From positions 372,001 through 436,000 of the forward strand of contig NZ_VSDO01000001.1 in assembly GCF_008084145.1 (NCBI RefSeq): a stretch of 64,000 nt of DNA, written 5' to 3'. The notes under the pieces were generated by a model. The model was given only the letters and a program-made list of their open reading frames with translations. It was not told where the DNA came from and did no database searches. This DNA comes from Paenibacillus faecis. GTDB lineage: Bacteria > Bacillota > Bacilli > Paenibacillales > Paenibacillaceae. The stretch's first letter is position 1. Every line of letters starts with the position of its first letter. The position numbers and the translations under genes were made by a program. Positions 18,401 to 25,528 of the stretch are shown here, in pieces.

Positions 18401-19446
18401 TCTTTCGTGATCAGCTCTTCACGGTGAACAGGTACCGTCTTGTTGGCCGTTGCCTTCACGTCCGTTCCAACCTTCAGCTCGGCCTGATTTGTAAATTCGG
18501 TCTTTTCTTCCCCGGTTACTTTAGTCGTATAACGAATCCGATAAGCCGATTTAAATTCAGGATCGTTAAACTGAATCTGGAATGCAGAGCCGTCCGGTTC
18601 GGCACTTACCGTATAGTTCCCTTCAGCGGGGGAAACTTCGCTTCCCTCATCCGGGTCCCGATCGACGTTGACATTCAGCTTGTATACCTTAATGCTTGTG
18701 TCATCCAGCTTCAGCTCGTCCGGAATGATATCGGATACCACGGGTGCGTTCAGTTTGTCCGTCTTGGTGTTGACATCCAAGGTCCAATCAATTTTTTGAT
18801 CCTTATAAGCCGTACCTTGTTTTGTTAACGGCTTTCCACCAAACGGTGCAAATTTAACCTTCGCTACCTGATCCCCTCCGCGAATCGGGAAAGTGATGGG
18901 AACTTCAACGCTTCCTTTAATTGTGGTCTTGCTGAATTCGGTGCTAATCTCCATGGTGCCCCGAACTTCCGAATTATCCACCAGCTCATTGAACACTACC
19001 GTTACATGGCCGTTCGGCTCAACGGTAAACTCACCAATGCTTCCATTTTCAGTTTCCAGCGACTCAGTGAACTTACTGTAAACCGTGAATTCCTTGGGAA
19101 TGTCAAATTCGAACTTATCTCCGGCCTTATAGCCGTGTCCGTTCTCCAATGACCATTCGTATTCAATACGAACGGGATCCCCGGGCTTGGAAACTCCTTC
19201 TCGGCTCGGATTGTACACCGCATCGATCACGGTGTTGTTTTGGTCGAGAAGCTTCACCTTGGTAAGGATGCTCTCCTTGCTGGCAGCCATGAGCGAAACC
19301 GGACCGTAGGCCGCATCCGTCGCCGTTGCCGCATCCCCCGGAGGTAAAACATCCGAATCAGCGCTGGCCGTAAGCATCCCCGCTCCGAACACCGTTTGGA
19401 GCAGAAGAACCCAGGCCATTGCGATCGCAATCATTCTTTTCTTCAT
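15409..19446 (-). CDS. Large LPKTG cell-wall-anchored adhesin with collagen-binding-like and Cna-B domains
   Basis: 1345 residues. Signal peptide at 1-30 (cleavage near TASAD). Residues about 55-910 are Ig-like modules of the collagen-adhesin type, in which blocks resembling FTLTFNSKITAAYDIEYKT recur. Three Cna-B/SpaA-type domains follow, each starting LE[VI].KV.K and containing LPGAKF or LAGATF and [EV]APAGY; Lys, Glu and Asn residues suited to intramolecular isopeptide bonds are present. A Gly/Ser/Asn/Pro linker leads to LPKTG (1312-1316), a membrane helix and KRRMTLKK. The class D sortase at 6924-7568 is the only sortase in view. Hairpin terminator follows; upstream are paired GTTGAGAA motifs. 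Confidence 0.93.
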   Translation of the reverse strand: MKKRMIAIAMAWVLLLQTVFGAGMLTASADSDVLPPGDAATATDAAYGPVSLMAASKESILTKVKLLDQNNTVIDAVYNPSREGVSKPGDPVRIEYEWSLENGHGYKAGDKFEFDIPKEFTVYSKFTESLETENGSIGEFTVEPNGHVTVVFNELVDNSEVRGTMEISTEFSKTTIKGSVEVPITFPIRGGDQVAKVKFAPFGGKPLTKQGTAYKDQKIDWTLDVNTKTDKLNAPVVSDIIPDELKLDDTSIKVYKLNVNVDRDPDEGSEVSPAEGNYTVSAEPDGSAFQIQFNDPEFKSAYRIRYTTKVTGEEKTEFTNQAELKVGTDVKATANKTVPVHREELITKEKGLYDKVNQTVAWKLQYNYGEKTFEPGEAIIEDRFSNTMVLDGGIVVKEAAGGATLDPLTDYTVTRVTNEEGKNGFTLTFNSKITAAYDIEYKTTVTKRVYENVPVENVAYSTYKGKETRKTVPHTFTSGIGVKNLKSTDYSTKELTWEIVVNSDRQPMTNLEIKDDFSGGGLEFIPDTVTVTAASGGAVITPTVDASTATQGFKLTFNGTFTDKYTITYKTKFTPGKSLYGNTAVLDWTEKTGNYDEPVKVAANFNPNNETKNNGAKVGKYDASSKTLTWTVYANYNGFDVKHAVFTDPLLQNQTLVDGTVKVYQMSVKADGTPEQGAEVSLDSSKIDTSNGRIQIDFGDIHEPYWITFDTKLGRTLVDEQVTNKATLSGDNSAEWNWDKTVDIPHGEVYVSKTGVRGVDKDADKINWQIKINEGQSYVENAKIVDTPSANQIVKPETFELYEGIVGSNGDVSTGKLLEKDKDYEVVLHTDDSGELKSFEVILPKTIETAYILKYQSEIAVSVDKEKITNQVSFIGDGVSVGTRETEQAIEIRLSSGSGTGSGVRGGLEVTKVDKDSPGTVLPGAKFELKNSKGESIGVKETGADGKITFTKLLYDTYTLTELQAPAGYKAVASPLTVKIDKEVQSTGGVKVLPVPNEKIPYIPLGGLEILKVAKEDNSKVLPGAKFQLQDAGLQKDPVVLTTDKDGIARINGLIFGDYILKEIEAPAGYILDSTEHKVTIDKESVVKMTLVNEKQPDPVVQLEVVKVDKDDASKKLAGATFVLQDAEKRREPVTVTTGTYGVALFPNLLYGEYILKETVAPAGYVLDAAERPVTIGATTELVDGKFILPISNTKMPQIPGNPGNSGGGNGSSGGGNSGSTGGSSQPQNPTQPSKPNDSSTPPAKDGDGGNNNDQGNTVIPGTGNGSAGDTTGPVQTPGQDTEQDGKNNSLRDSGDETGDDAGKKGRGVKVLPKTGEDSALPIQLAGVSLIALGLLLKRRMTLKK

Positions 19447-19578
19447 AGGGTTACTAACTCACCTTCTTTTTTATTATATTTTCAAGGATCAAACGAAGTT
19501 TGTTTTTCCTGACCCCTCCTATCAGGTTTGTTGTATAAAAAGTCACATTACATATACTAGTTGCTGGTTCTGGACAAA

Positions 19579-19609
19579 TTCTCAACAAAACTCTACACCG
19601 TTTCTCAAC
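19579..19609 (-). promoter_or_regulatory. Direct repeats GTTGAGAA upstream of the adhesin
   Basis: Two minus-strand copies of GTTGAGAA (19609-19602 and 19586-19579) start 23 bases apart, 133-163 bases before the adhesin start. SARP-type regulators typically bind direct repeats about two helical turns apart, and a SARP regulator is the next gene upstream. A weak promoter (TTGTCC, 17 bases, TATGTA) overlaps the proximal copy. Confidence 0.4.
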
Positions 19610-19625
19610 ATGCCTCACGACAAAA

Positions 19626-19647
19626 AAGAGCGCCTTTCGGCACTCTT
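19626..19647 (-). terminator. Terminator hairpin upstream of the adhesin region
   Basis: AAGAGTGCC-GAAA-GGCGCTCTT on the minus strand (one mismatch), followed directly by TTTTTG. It would stop transcripts arriving from the regulator gene and island A. Confidence 0.7.
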
Positions 19648-19738
19648 CGAATTTACTTATATTTTATGAGAAAACTAAGTTAGCCCCATTCCAACGAGTC
19701 TTCTGTTGAGAACAGTTGGTGAATAAGGGTGTTTTGCG

Positions 19739-19824
19739 CACTAGCGTTGCATTAACCCGAAGGGTCTAATGGCCGTAATCGCCTCCCTTTGAAGCCTGGC
19801 GGGAGGATAAGGGTCTTTTGCGGC
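19739..19824. repeat. 85-bp intergenic repeat, copy A
   Basis: This block, beginning CACTAGCGTTGCATTAACCC and ending near CTTTTGCGGC, is about 80% identical by eye to 37540-37623. Both contain a small ATTAACCC/GGG..TAAT hairpin; copy A also has a CCTCCC/GGGAGG pair. Copy A is bracketed by ATAAGGGTGTTTTGCG and ATAAGGGTCTTTTGCG, 16-bp direct repeats with one mismatch. Confidence 0.7.
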
Positions 19825-20004
19825 GTTATTTTGTCGAATTCGTCCCTTCGGTGAGAAATAGCGGTCTTTTAAGGCCTTATTTTAGGAAAAAGCGGGCCAA
19901 AACCTGATTTTTGTGCCCGCATCAGTGAAATAAGGCCCTTTTTGACCGCTATTATGCCCGTGAAGCCGAATTGAACCGAAATAACGGTCCAAAAGGCCGT
20001 TATT
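19805..20004. repeat. Palindrome island A: four ATAACGGYC-type palindromes
   Basis: Four imperfect palindromes with arms like AAATANCGGTC and GGCCNTTATTT occur at 19805-19833, 19855-19884, 19927-19955 and 19978-20004. Anchors are 50, 71 and 51 bases apart. The last is the most perfect (AATAACGGTC, CAAAA, GGCCGTTATT). Between units 2 and 3 there is an extra GCGGGC/GCCCGC pair. No gene is seen in 19648-20125. Confidence 0.75.
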
Positions 20005-20125
20005 CCATGGGAGGCAAGAGAAGCCGCAGGTACCCCACCCCGTTTCCCACGCCGCCGTTAAATCGGCGAATAAACTGGTTGACGGCCCAACACCCTCTCC
20101 ATGCCGCCTCCACCGACGCAAAGAA

Positions 20126-20146
20126 GGGGAGCAGGTACCGCTCCCC
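20126..20146 (-). terminator. Terminator of the SARP response-regulator gene
   Basis: GGGGAGC and GCTCCCC form a 7-bp stem around a 7-base loop, about 20 bases after the stop, followed on the minus strand by TTCTTT. Confidence 0.65.
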
Positions 20147-20165
20147 CTCCCTACGCTCAGCCAGC

Positions 20166-21320
20166 CTAAATTTTTCGGACGGCCTCCTGGTTTTGATACC
20201 AGGCTTCGTACCAGTCGGTAATGTACTTGCTCGGTGCTACATCCAGTTCCTCTTTCAGAATAAACTGCAGCTCTTTATATTGCTGCTCGACCAAACCGGA
20301 GTTTTGCGTAGAAGCATAAATTTTCATAAGTTCAAAATAAGTGCGCTCTTCCTGAGGGTACAAAGACCTCAGACGCTGATAGTAAGATGCCGCTTTATCC
20401 CAAATTTGCTGCTGCTGATACCATTCCGCGATCGCGAAAGAAACACCCAGTCCTTGCTCCTTCAATCGCTGACATTCGCTCTCGGTCCACCAATAGCCAT
20501 ACTCCTGCAAGTAATCTCCCGTATATAGCTTCATGGTATCTATGTATTCCTCCAAGGAAGCTTCGCTGATCGGGGGGAGTTTGCCGATCCGTTCTTCCCA
20601 CTCCTCAATGTCCAGACGCACCTCCGTTAAGCTCAAAATATAGCCTTCGGTGGTATTTGTAATTTGAATATACTTGGCGTACGGCTTCAATGTTTTTCGG
20701 ATATGATAAATCGCCGTGTAGAGCTGTGAATAAACTTTGTCCAGCTCGTACTCGGGCCAGAGCAGGTCGGTTAAGGTGGATTTGCGAACCAATTGCCCGC
20801 GATGCTGGAGCAGGTATAAGAACAGTTCCTGCGCCTTGGTCGTCCGCCACTGCAGCAAATGCGTCCCACCCGTCTCGTCGGCGATACTGAACTGTCTAAA
20901 CAAGTTCAAACGAAGCACCTGCGCCGAATCCGATTCAACCGCGGATGGCTGCTTCATAGCCAAACTGTCCCGGACACGCGACAAAGTTTTTGAAAGACGC
21001 TCCAGACGGACCGGCTTTACTATGTAATCCAGCGCATTGAGTTCAAAGGCTTTGACCGCAAATTCGTCGTATGCCGTCACAAAAACAACGACGAGCTCGG
21101 GCTTGGCCTCCAAGAGTTGTTCGGCCAGTTCGATCCCGTTCAATTCCGGCAAGTGGATATCCAAAAAAGCCACATTCACCTGGTTTTGCAGCAGGAACTG
21201 CTTCCCCTCGAGAGGATCGGTAAACCTCCCGACGATGTTGGCGGAAATATCCGTTTTTGCGATTTGCCGTTCCAGATAATCCAAAGCCAGCACTTCATCA
21301 TCCACAATGACTACTCTCAT
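20166..21320 (-). CDS. Response regulator with receiver, OmpR-type DNA-binding and BTAD domains (SARP family)
   Basis: 384 residues. Receiver domain with DD at 7-8, phospho-acceptor Asp54 (VAFLDIHLPELNG) and the KPV switch lysine; then a winged-helix DNA-binding region (about 140-235; YLLQHRGQLVRKSTLTDLLWP, written here in part) and a helical BTAD repeat domain to the C terminus. This is the usual partner architecture for 7TM-DISM hybrid kinases in Paenibacillus-type bacteria; the only such kinase here is at 3734-6895. Direct repeats upstream of the neighbouring adhesin and a related motif before the sortase are candidate targets. No kinase adjoins it, so pairing is inferred. Confidence 0.88.
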   Translation of the reverse strand: MRVVIVDDEVLALDYLERQIAKTDISANIVGRFTDPLEGKQFLLQNQVNVAFLDIHLPELNGIELAEQLLEAKPELVVVFVTAYDEFAVKAFELNALDYIVKPVRLERLSKTLSRVRDSLAMKQPSAVESDSAQVLRLNLFRQFSIADETGGTHLLQWRTTKAQELFLYLLQHRGQLVRKSTLTDLLWPEYELDKVYSQLYTAIYHIRKTLKPYAKYIQITNTTEGYILSLTEVRLDIEEWEERIGKLPPISEASLEEYIDTMKLYTGDYLQEYGYWWTESECQRLKEQGLGVSFAIAEWYQQQQIWDKAASYYQRLRSLYPQEERTYFELMKIYASTQNSGLVEQQYKELQFILKEELDVAPSKYITDWYEAWYQNQEAVRKI

Positions 21321-21451
21321 AGATTTAACTCCTCAATCGATTGAGTGTATTGCACTTTCATCGCTTGCCTACTAAGAAGGATACCATAATTAACTTCAAC
21401 AAAGAAGCCTCGAACCTACCACGTCCGAGGCAAATCATCGATCTCCTACTT

Positions 21452-21484
21452 CGGCTCTACTTGGGCTCTACTTGGGCTCTACTT
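21452..21484. repeat. Three tandem 11-bp repeats across a stop codon
   Basis: CGGCTCTACTT, GGGCTCTACTT, GGGCTCTACTT. The TAG stop of the DUF4349 gene (21468-21470) lies inside the middle unit. Since 11 is not a multiple of 3, a change in copy number would alter the C-terminal frame. Confidence 0.8.
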
Positions 21485-22526
21485 CATCCGAGTCCGCTTG
21501 GCCCGGACTTTCAGGGTACTCCGAATTCCGCACGTGCTGTGATTTCCTGCGCTTTTTCCGTACAGGTACATAAACGGCCACGATCAGCGCGGCGATCAGA
21601 ATCAGCGGCAAGGCACCGGCCAGGACGATAACGATCCACTGCAAAATCATCGAAATCACCTTCAAACTGCCGGACAACGCCTGTTCGGCCCGCTGCAATA
21701 GCGGAGGCTGTTCCTTGTCAAGCTTGGAAACGGTGTCTTCCAACGGTTGAAAAACTCGAATCTCGACCGTTGAGAACGCCACGTGATTATCAATAAACCG
21801 CATGCGTCCCTTGATTTGCTCGATTTCAGTCTGGATGCGCTCCAGCTCGTTGGCGAACTTGACCAATTCGTCGGTTTTCGTCGCCTCGTTCACAAACTTC
21901 AGATAACGCGCCTCCATCGCCTGCTTTACTTTAAGCCGCGACTCCAGATCCACATACTCTTCGGAGACGTCCTGCCCCCGGATGCTCTGCTGAAAAGACG
22001 TGGATTTCAACTTTTCAAGCTCGTCGAGAAAGGAAGAAAACCCGCTGGCGGGGACTTTTAAAATAAACGTACCGCCCCGCTCGCTGTCGGATTGATTCTC
22101 GGAAAATTCAACAATATACCCGCCCGTCAAAGTGACCAGATTGCGAATCTCCGATTGAACCCGATTGAAGTCTTCCACTTCGATGGTGACGTTCGCTTCG
22201 TAAATCAGCTTCTTGTTTAGCCCCTCTTCGAAGCTGGATACCTGAACCCCGCCGCCAACCCGAGAAGCCGCCTTCTCCCCCGCCGAAGCCGGCGCTTCCG
22301 CCTCGCCCCCGGCAGCGCCGCCATCTGCGGCGCCCTTCGCATCCGACACCTCCGCCATATTCTCTGCGGTAGCAACCGACAGCTCATCCGAAGCATACCC
22401 GCCGCCGCTGCCGGAATCCGCGGAACTGACATTGCTGGCCGATTTGTCCGCGCTCCCGCAGCCTCCCAGCAGGAATACCATCACAAGACCTAGACTGGCT
22501 GCGATGCTTCCCCATCGTTTTTTCAT
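21468..22526 (-). CDS. DUF4349 lipoprotein
   Basis: 352 residues. Lipobox LLGGC at about 19-23 after a signal sequence, a long Ala/Gly/Ser-rich linker, then the DUF4349 domain (LIYEANVTIEVEDF, GGYIVEFSE, VSEEYVDLESRLK), a coiled-coil segment (about 195-260), one membrane helix (ISMILQWIVIVLAGALPLIL) and a basic tail with VRKKRRK. Thus lipid-anchored outside with a cytoplasmic tail. Function of the family is unknown. The C-terminal codons are made of an 11-bp tandem repeat. It is not obviously in an operon with the RR gene or the CorC gene. Confidence 0.88.
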   Translation of the reverse strand: MKKRWGSIAASLGLVMVFLLGGCGSADKSASNVSSADSGSGGGYASDELSVATAENMAEVSDAKGAADGGAAGGEAEAPASAGEKAASRVGGGVQVSSFEEGLNKKLIYEANVTIEVEDFNRVQSEIRNLVTLTGGYIVEFSENQSDSERGGTFILKVPASGFSSFLDELEKLKSTSFQQSIRGQDVSEEYVDLESRLKVKQAMEARYLKFVNEATKTDELVKFANELERIQTEIEQIKGRMRFIDNHVAFSTVEIRVFQPLEDTVSKLDKEQPPLLQRAEQALSGSLKVISMILQWIVIVLAGALPLILIAALIVAVYVPVRKKRRKSQHVRNSEYPESPGQADSDEVEPK

Positions 22527-22660
22527 TTCAACCGCCCCCCGAATTGAAAATCATCAGGAAATTCGTTCATTCGCCCAAGTCTCTCTGTAAAGTCCATGAC
22601 CGCGAATAACCGCTCCTCATTTCCTGACGTTGCCAAAAGCCGGAAGGTTGCCGAGATATC

Positions 22661-23992
22661 CTAAATCGGCTGCTCACTTTCCGGAAGCGGGTTCGTCCCG
22701 GCCTTTTTGGTGACGGCGAGTTTGCGAATCCGGCGCTGACCTACCTCCCGAACGGCAAAGATGTAACCGTTATATTCCAACTGCGGTTTTTCCTGCGTTG
22801 TCGGAATCCGTTTCAGTTGACCGATTATAAATCCGCTTAATGTATCGTAATCCTCTACAGGCAGGCTTATGCCCAACAGATCCTGCGCATCGTGAAGAGA
22901 CATCGTTCCCCGGACAAGATAGTCCCCCTCCCGAAGCTGCTCATATTCCGCCTCTTCTTCATCGTGTTCGTCATAGATGTTACCGACGATTTCTTCCAAT
23001 AGATCCTCCATCGTAACAATCCCCGCCGTTCCGCCGTATTCATCGACGACGACGGCCAGATGAATCCGGTTTTGCTGGAGGTCCTCAAACAGCTCGTTTG
23101 TCTTCATGGATACGGGGACAAAATAAGGCCGCGTAAGCATGGAGCGCAAATCCCATGACTGATGTTCCGCAACCTTCAGATATCGGATCAAATCTTTCAC
23201 ATGCAGCACGCCGATCACGTTATCGATGGTCTCCTCATACACCGGAAAACGGGTGTATTGTTCCCGGTCGGCCAGTTCGGCGACCGTCTGCAAATCGGAA
23301 TCCACCGGGAGAGCTATCACATCCATCCGGTGTGTCATGATGTCGGCAACGTTCATATTATCAAAGTCAAATATGTTGTTGATCATCAATTTTTCACTGG
23401 CCTGGATCGTTCCCAGCTCGGTACCGGTATCCAGCATCATCCGGATCTCTTCTTCGGACACTTCCTCATCCTTCGAGTTCGGATCAATGCCGAACAAACG
23501 AACGAGCAAATTCGTGGACAACGTAAGAAGCTTGACGAAGGGGCCCGTCGCCTTTGACAGTACATACAGCGTGTTGACGGCAAACATCGCCATCCCCTCC
23601 GCCTTTTTCATCGCTACCCGCTTGGGAACCAGCTCACCGAGAACGAGCTGAAAATAAGAGAGGAACAAGGTGATGATGATGAGCGACAGGGTACTCAAGA
23701 CCGTGGGTGATAACGGTACGCCTAGTTCTATAAGAAACGCGGCCAAATCGCCCGCAAAGCTGTCTCCCGCATAAGCACTGGCAAAAAAGCCGGCCAGCGT
23801 GATCCCGATTTGGATGGTGGCCAAAAATCGGCTGGGTTCTCCCAGCAGTTCGATTAGTCTTTTCGCCTTTTTGTGTCCCTGCTGCGCCATTAAACGGATT
23901 TTATTATCGTTCAGCGAGATCAGCGCGATTTCCGAGGCCGCAAAAAAGGCATTGATCAAAATCAGGATTAAAATAATGAGAAGTTCAACCAA
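22661..23992 (-). CDS. CNNM/CorC (HlyC) family magnesium transporter
   Basis: 443 residues in standard order: CNNM/DUF21 membrane domain (residues about 1-195, including AFFAASEIALISL, ITLAGF and VLGELVPKR), two CBS domains (MTHRMDVIAL, FPVYEETIDNVIGVLHVKDL), and a C-terminal CorC_HlyC domain (DYDTLSGFI). Characterised relatives (Staphylococcus MpfA, archaeal/thermophile CorC) export Mg2+ using the Na+ gradient. Start is TTG 23992: GGAGGTG is 7 bases upstream, and no better start exists. The 5' leader holds its own promoter, a small reading frame and a terminator, so expression is probably attenuated. Confidence 0.93.
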   Translation of the reverse strand: MVELLIILILILINAFFAASEIALISLNDNKIRLMAQQGHKKAKRLIELLGEPSRFLATIQIGITLAGFFASAYAGDSFAGDLAAFLIELGVPLSPTVLSTLSLIIITLFLSYFQLVLGELVPKRVAMKKAEGMAMFAVNTLYVLSKATGPFVKLLTLSTNLLVRLFGIDPNSKDEEVSEEEIRMMLDTGTELGTIQASEKLMINNIFDFDNMNVADIMTHRMDVIALPVDSDLQTVAELADREQYTRFPVYEETIDNVIGVLHVKDLIRYLKVAEHQSWDLRSMLTRPYFVPVSMKTNELFEDLQQNRIHLAVVVDEYGGTAGIVTMEDLLEEIVGNIYDEHDEEEAEYEQLREGDYLVRGTMSLHDAQDLLGISLPVEDYDTLSGFIIGQLKRIPTTQEKPQLEYNGYIFAVREVGQRRIRKLAVTKKAGTNPLPESEQPI

Positions 23993-24037
23993 AACAAAAC
24001 ACCTCCGTATATTTTGAAAAGCTTAAAAAAACAAAAA

Positions 24038-24074
24038 GGCATAACCTGACGCCTAATAAGACGCAGGTTATGCC
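24038..24074 (-). terminator. Leader terminator (attenuator) of the CorC-type gene
   Basis: An 11-bp perfect stem, GGCATAACCTG and CAGGTTATGCC, with a 15-base loop, followed on the minus strand by TTTTTG and TTTTTTT. It lies between promoter and gene with only about 45 bases left before the TTG start, too little for another promoter. The 5' arm begins in the last codons of the leader reading frame (CAGGCATAA). Confidence 0.85.
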
Positions 24075-24136
24075 TGTATAACGATATGATTTCCCTGATC
24101 GGGGCTGTTACTGTCCGGGTCGTCCGAATCGGTCAT
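24068..24136 (-). CDS. 22-codon Asp/Pro-rich leader peptide
   Basis: ATG at 24136, TAA at 24070-24068; the peptide begins MTDSDDPDSNSPDQG, with five Asp and two Pro in the first 13 residues. AAGAGG lies about 10 bases before the ATG. It starts about 27 bases after the predicted transcription start. In E. coli, acidic/proline-rich leader peptides such as MgtL destabilise ribosomes at low Mg2+ and so sense it. The stop codon sits in the 5' arm of the terminator, so a ribosome that reaches it would block the hairpin. Too short for ordinary gene callers; translation is inferred. Confidence 0.6.
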   Translation of the reverse strand: MTDSDDPDSNSPDQGNHIVIQA

Positions 24137-24169
24137 CGCAATTAAACCTCTTTCCAAATATTAAAACAT

Positions 24170-24199
24170 ATTATAAAGAGCCCGCTATAGAGGTGTCAA
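24170..24199 (-). promoter_or_regulatory. Consensus sigma-A promoter of the CorC-type gene
   Basis: Minus-strand TTGACA (24199-24194) and TATAAT (24175-24170) are both perfect, 18 bases apart. It starts just 8 bases past the fabF stop and would give a leader of about 170 bases. Confidence 0.85.
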
Positions 24200-24206
24200 G
24201 TCGTCT

Positions 24207-25445
24207 CTAAAATTCCGCCTTTCGGAGCAGAATGGCGGCGTTATGTCCGCCAAAACCGAAGGAATTGGAGAGGCCGATGTTGAGTGGAGCCTGGCGGGCA
24301 TGATGCGGAACATAATCCAAATCGCAGGCCGGATCCGGGTGATCGAGATTGATGGTGGGCGGAATCACGCCTTCTTTTAAACTTTGGATCAACGCAATGG
24401 CCTCCGCCCCTCCCGCAGCGCCAAACATATGGCCTGTCATCGATTTATTCGCCGTAACGGGAATCCGGGACGCCTGGTCGCCGAACAATTTCTTGAGCGC
24501 TATCGTCTCCGCAAGATCTCCGACCTGTGTGCCCGTGGCATGGGCGCTGACAACGTCCACTTCCGCCGCCGAAACGCCGGCGGATTGCAGCGCCCGCTTC
24601 ATCGCCAGGAAGGCCCCTTCCCCTTCGGGATGCGAGGCGACGACATGGTAGGCGTCCGAGCTGGCGCCATACCCGATGACCTCGGCATGGATGCGCGCTC
24701 CTCTGCGCCGGGCATGGTCCAGCGACTCCAGCACAAGGAGGCCCGCCCCCTCGGCCATAACGAAGCCGTCCCGCTCCGCATCGAACGGACGGCTGGCCCG
24801 CTCCGGCGTCTCATTCCGCTTCGACAGGGCCGTCGCATTGCCGAAGCTGGCCAGGGACAGGGGATGCACCGCCGCTTCCGTCCCTCCGGCGATAATCACA
24901 TCGGCCTCCCCGCTTCGGATCAGGCGGAACGCCTCGCCGATCGCCGTATTGCCGATCGAACAGGCGGTGACAGGGGACAAGGTCGGACCCATCGCGCCGT
25001 ATCGGATGCTGATCTGCGCGGCGGCCATATTGGAGATCATCATCGGTACCAGACTCGGGCTAACCCGGCCCGGACCGCGCTGCTGATAGGCCTCCATATT
25101 GTCCGTCAAGGTCGTGATACCGCCGATTCCGGTCCCGACATAAACGCCGAAACGCTCCCGATCGACCCGCTCAGGTTCAAGACCGGCGTCCCGCACCGCC
25201 TGTTCCGCGGCATATACGGCGAACTGGACGAATCGGTCCATCTTTCTCGCATCCTTCCGCCCAAACAGTGCTTCCGGATCGAAATCGCGCACCTGGCCCG
25301 CGATTTTTGTCCCGAAGCCGGACACATCAAAATGATCAATAACGGATATACCGGAGCGTCCCGCTTTCAGCCCGTTCCAAAATAATTCGACGTCGTGGCC
25401 CAGCGGCGAAACGATCCCCATCCCGGTTATAACAACGCTTTGCAT
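24207..25445 (-). CDS. fabF: Beta-ketoacyl-ACP synthase II
   Basis: 412 residues, full length for FabF. It condenses malonyl-ACP with acyl-ACP in type II fatty-acid elongation. Catalytic Cys in VTACSIGN, the two His in HATGTQVGD and MTGHMFGAAG, and the end block SNSFGFGGHNA are all present. AAGGAGG precedes the ATG by about 9 bases. It stands alone, without fabH or acpP, so it may be a second copy or serve a special product; the family alone does not tell. No own terminator is seen before the next promoter, so some transcripts may run into the CorC leader. Confidence 0.95.
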   Translation of the reverse strand: MQSVVITGMGIVSPLGHDVELFWNGLKAGRSGISVIDHFDVSGFGTKIAGQVRDFDPEALFGRKDARKMDRFVQFAVYAAEQAVRDAGLEPERVDRERFGVYVGTGIGGITTLTDNMEAYQQRGPGRVSPSLVPMMISNMAAAQISIRYGAMGPTLSPVTACSIGNTAIGEAFRLIRSGEADVIIAGGTEAAVHPLSLASFGNATALSKRNETPERASRPFDAERDGFVMAEGAGLLVLESLDHARRRGARIHAEVIGYGASSDAYHVVASHPEGEGAFLAMKRALQSAGVSAAEVDVVSAHATGTQVGDLAETIALKKLFGDQASRIPVTANKSMTGHMFGAAGGAEAIALIQSLKEGVIPPTINLDHPDPACDLDYVPHHARQAPLNIGLSNSFGFGGHNAAILLRKAEF

Positions 25446-25528
25446 ACGTTAGTGCCTCCTTTAATCCCGTTCTCATCTTGAAAAAGAACGGGAGCCGTTT
25501 GTCCCTATTGTAACCTCTGATTATCCTA

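Noticed and set aside
22527..22660. TCAGGAAAT/ATTTCCTGA inverted repeat
   Set aside because: The arms are about 60 bases apart and without further structure; probably chance.
24038..24136. M-box or other known metal riboswitch before the CorC-type gene
   Set aside because: No recognisable multi-stem conserved core; the leader is short and largely occupied by a small reading frame. Leader-peptide attenuation fits better.
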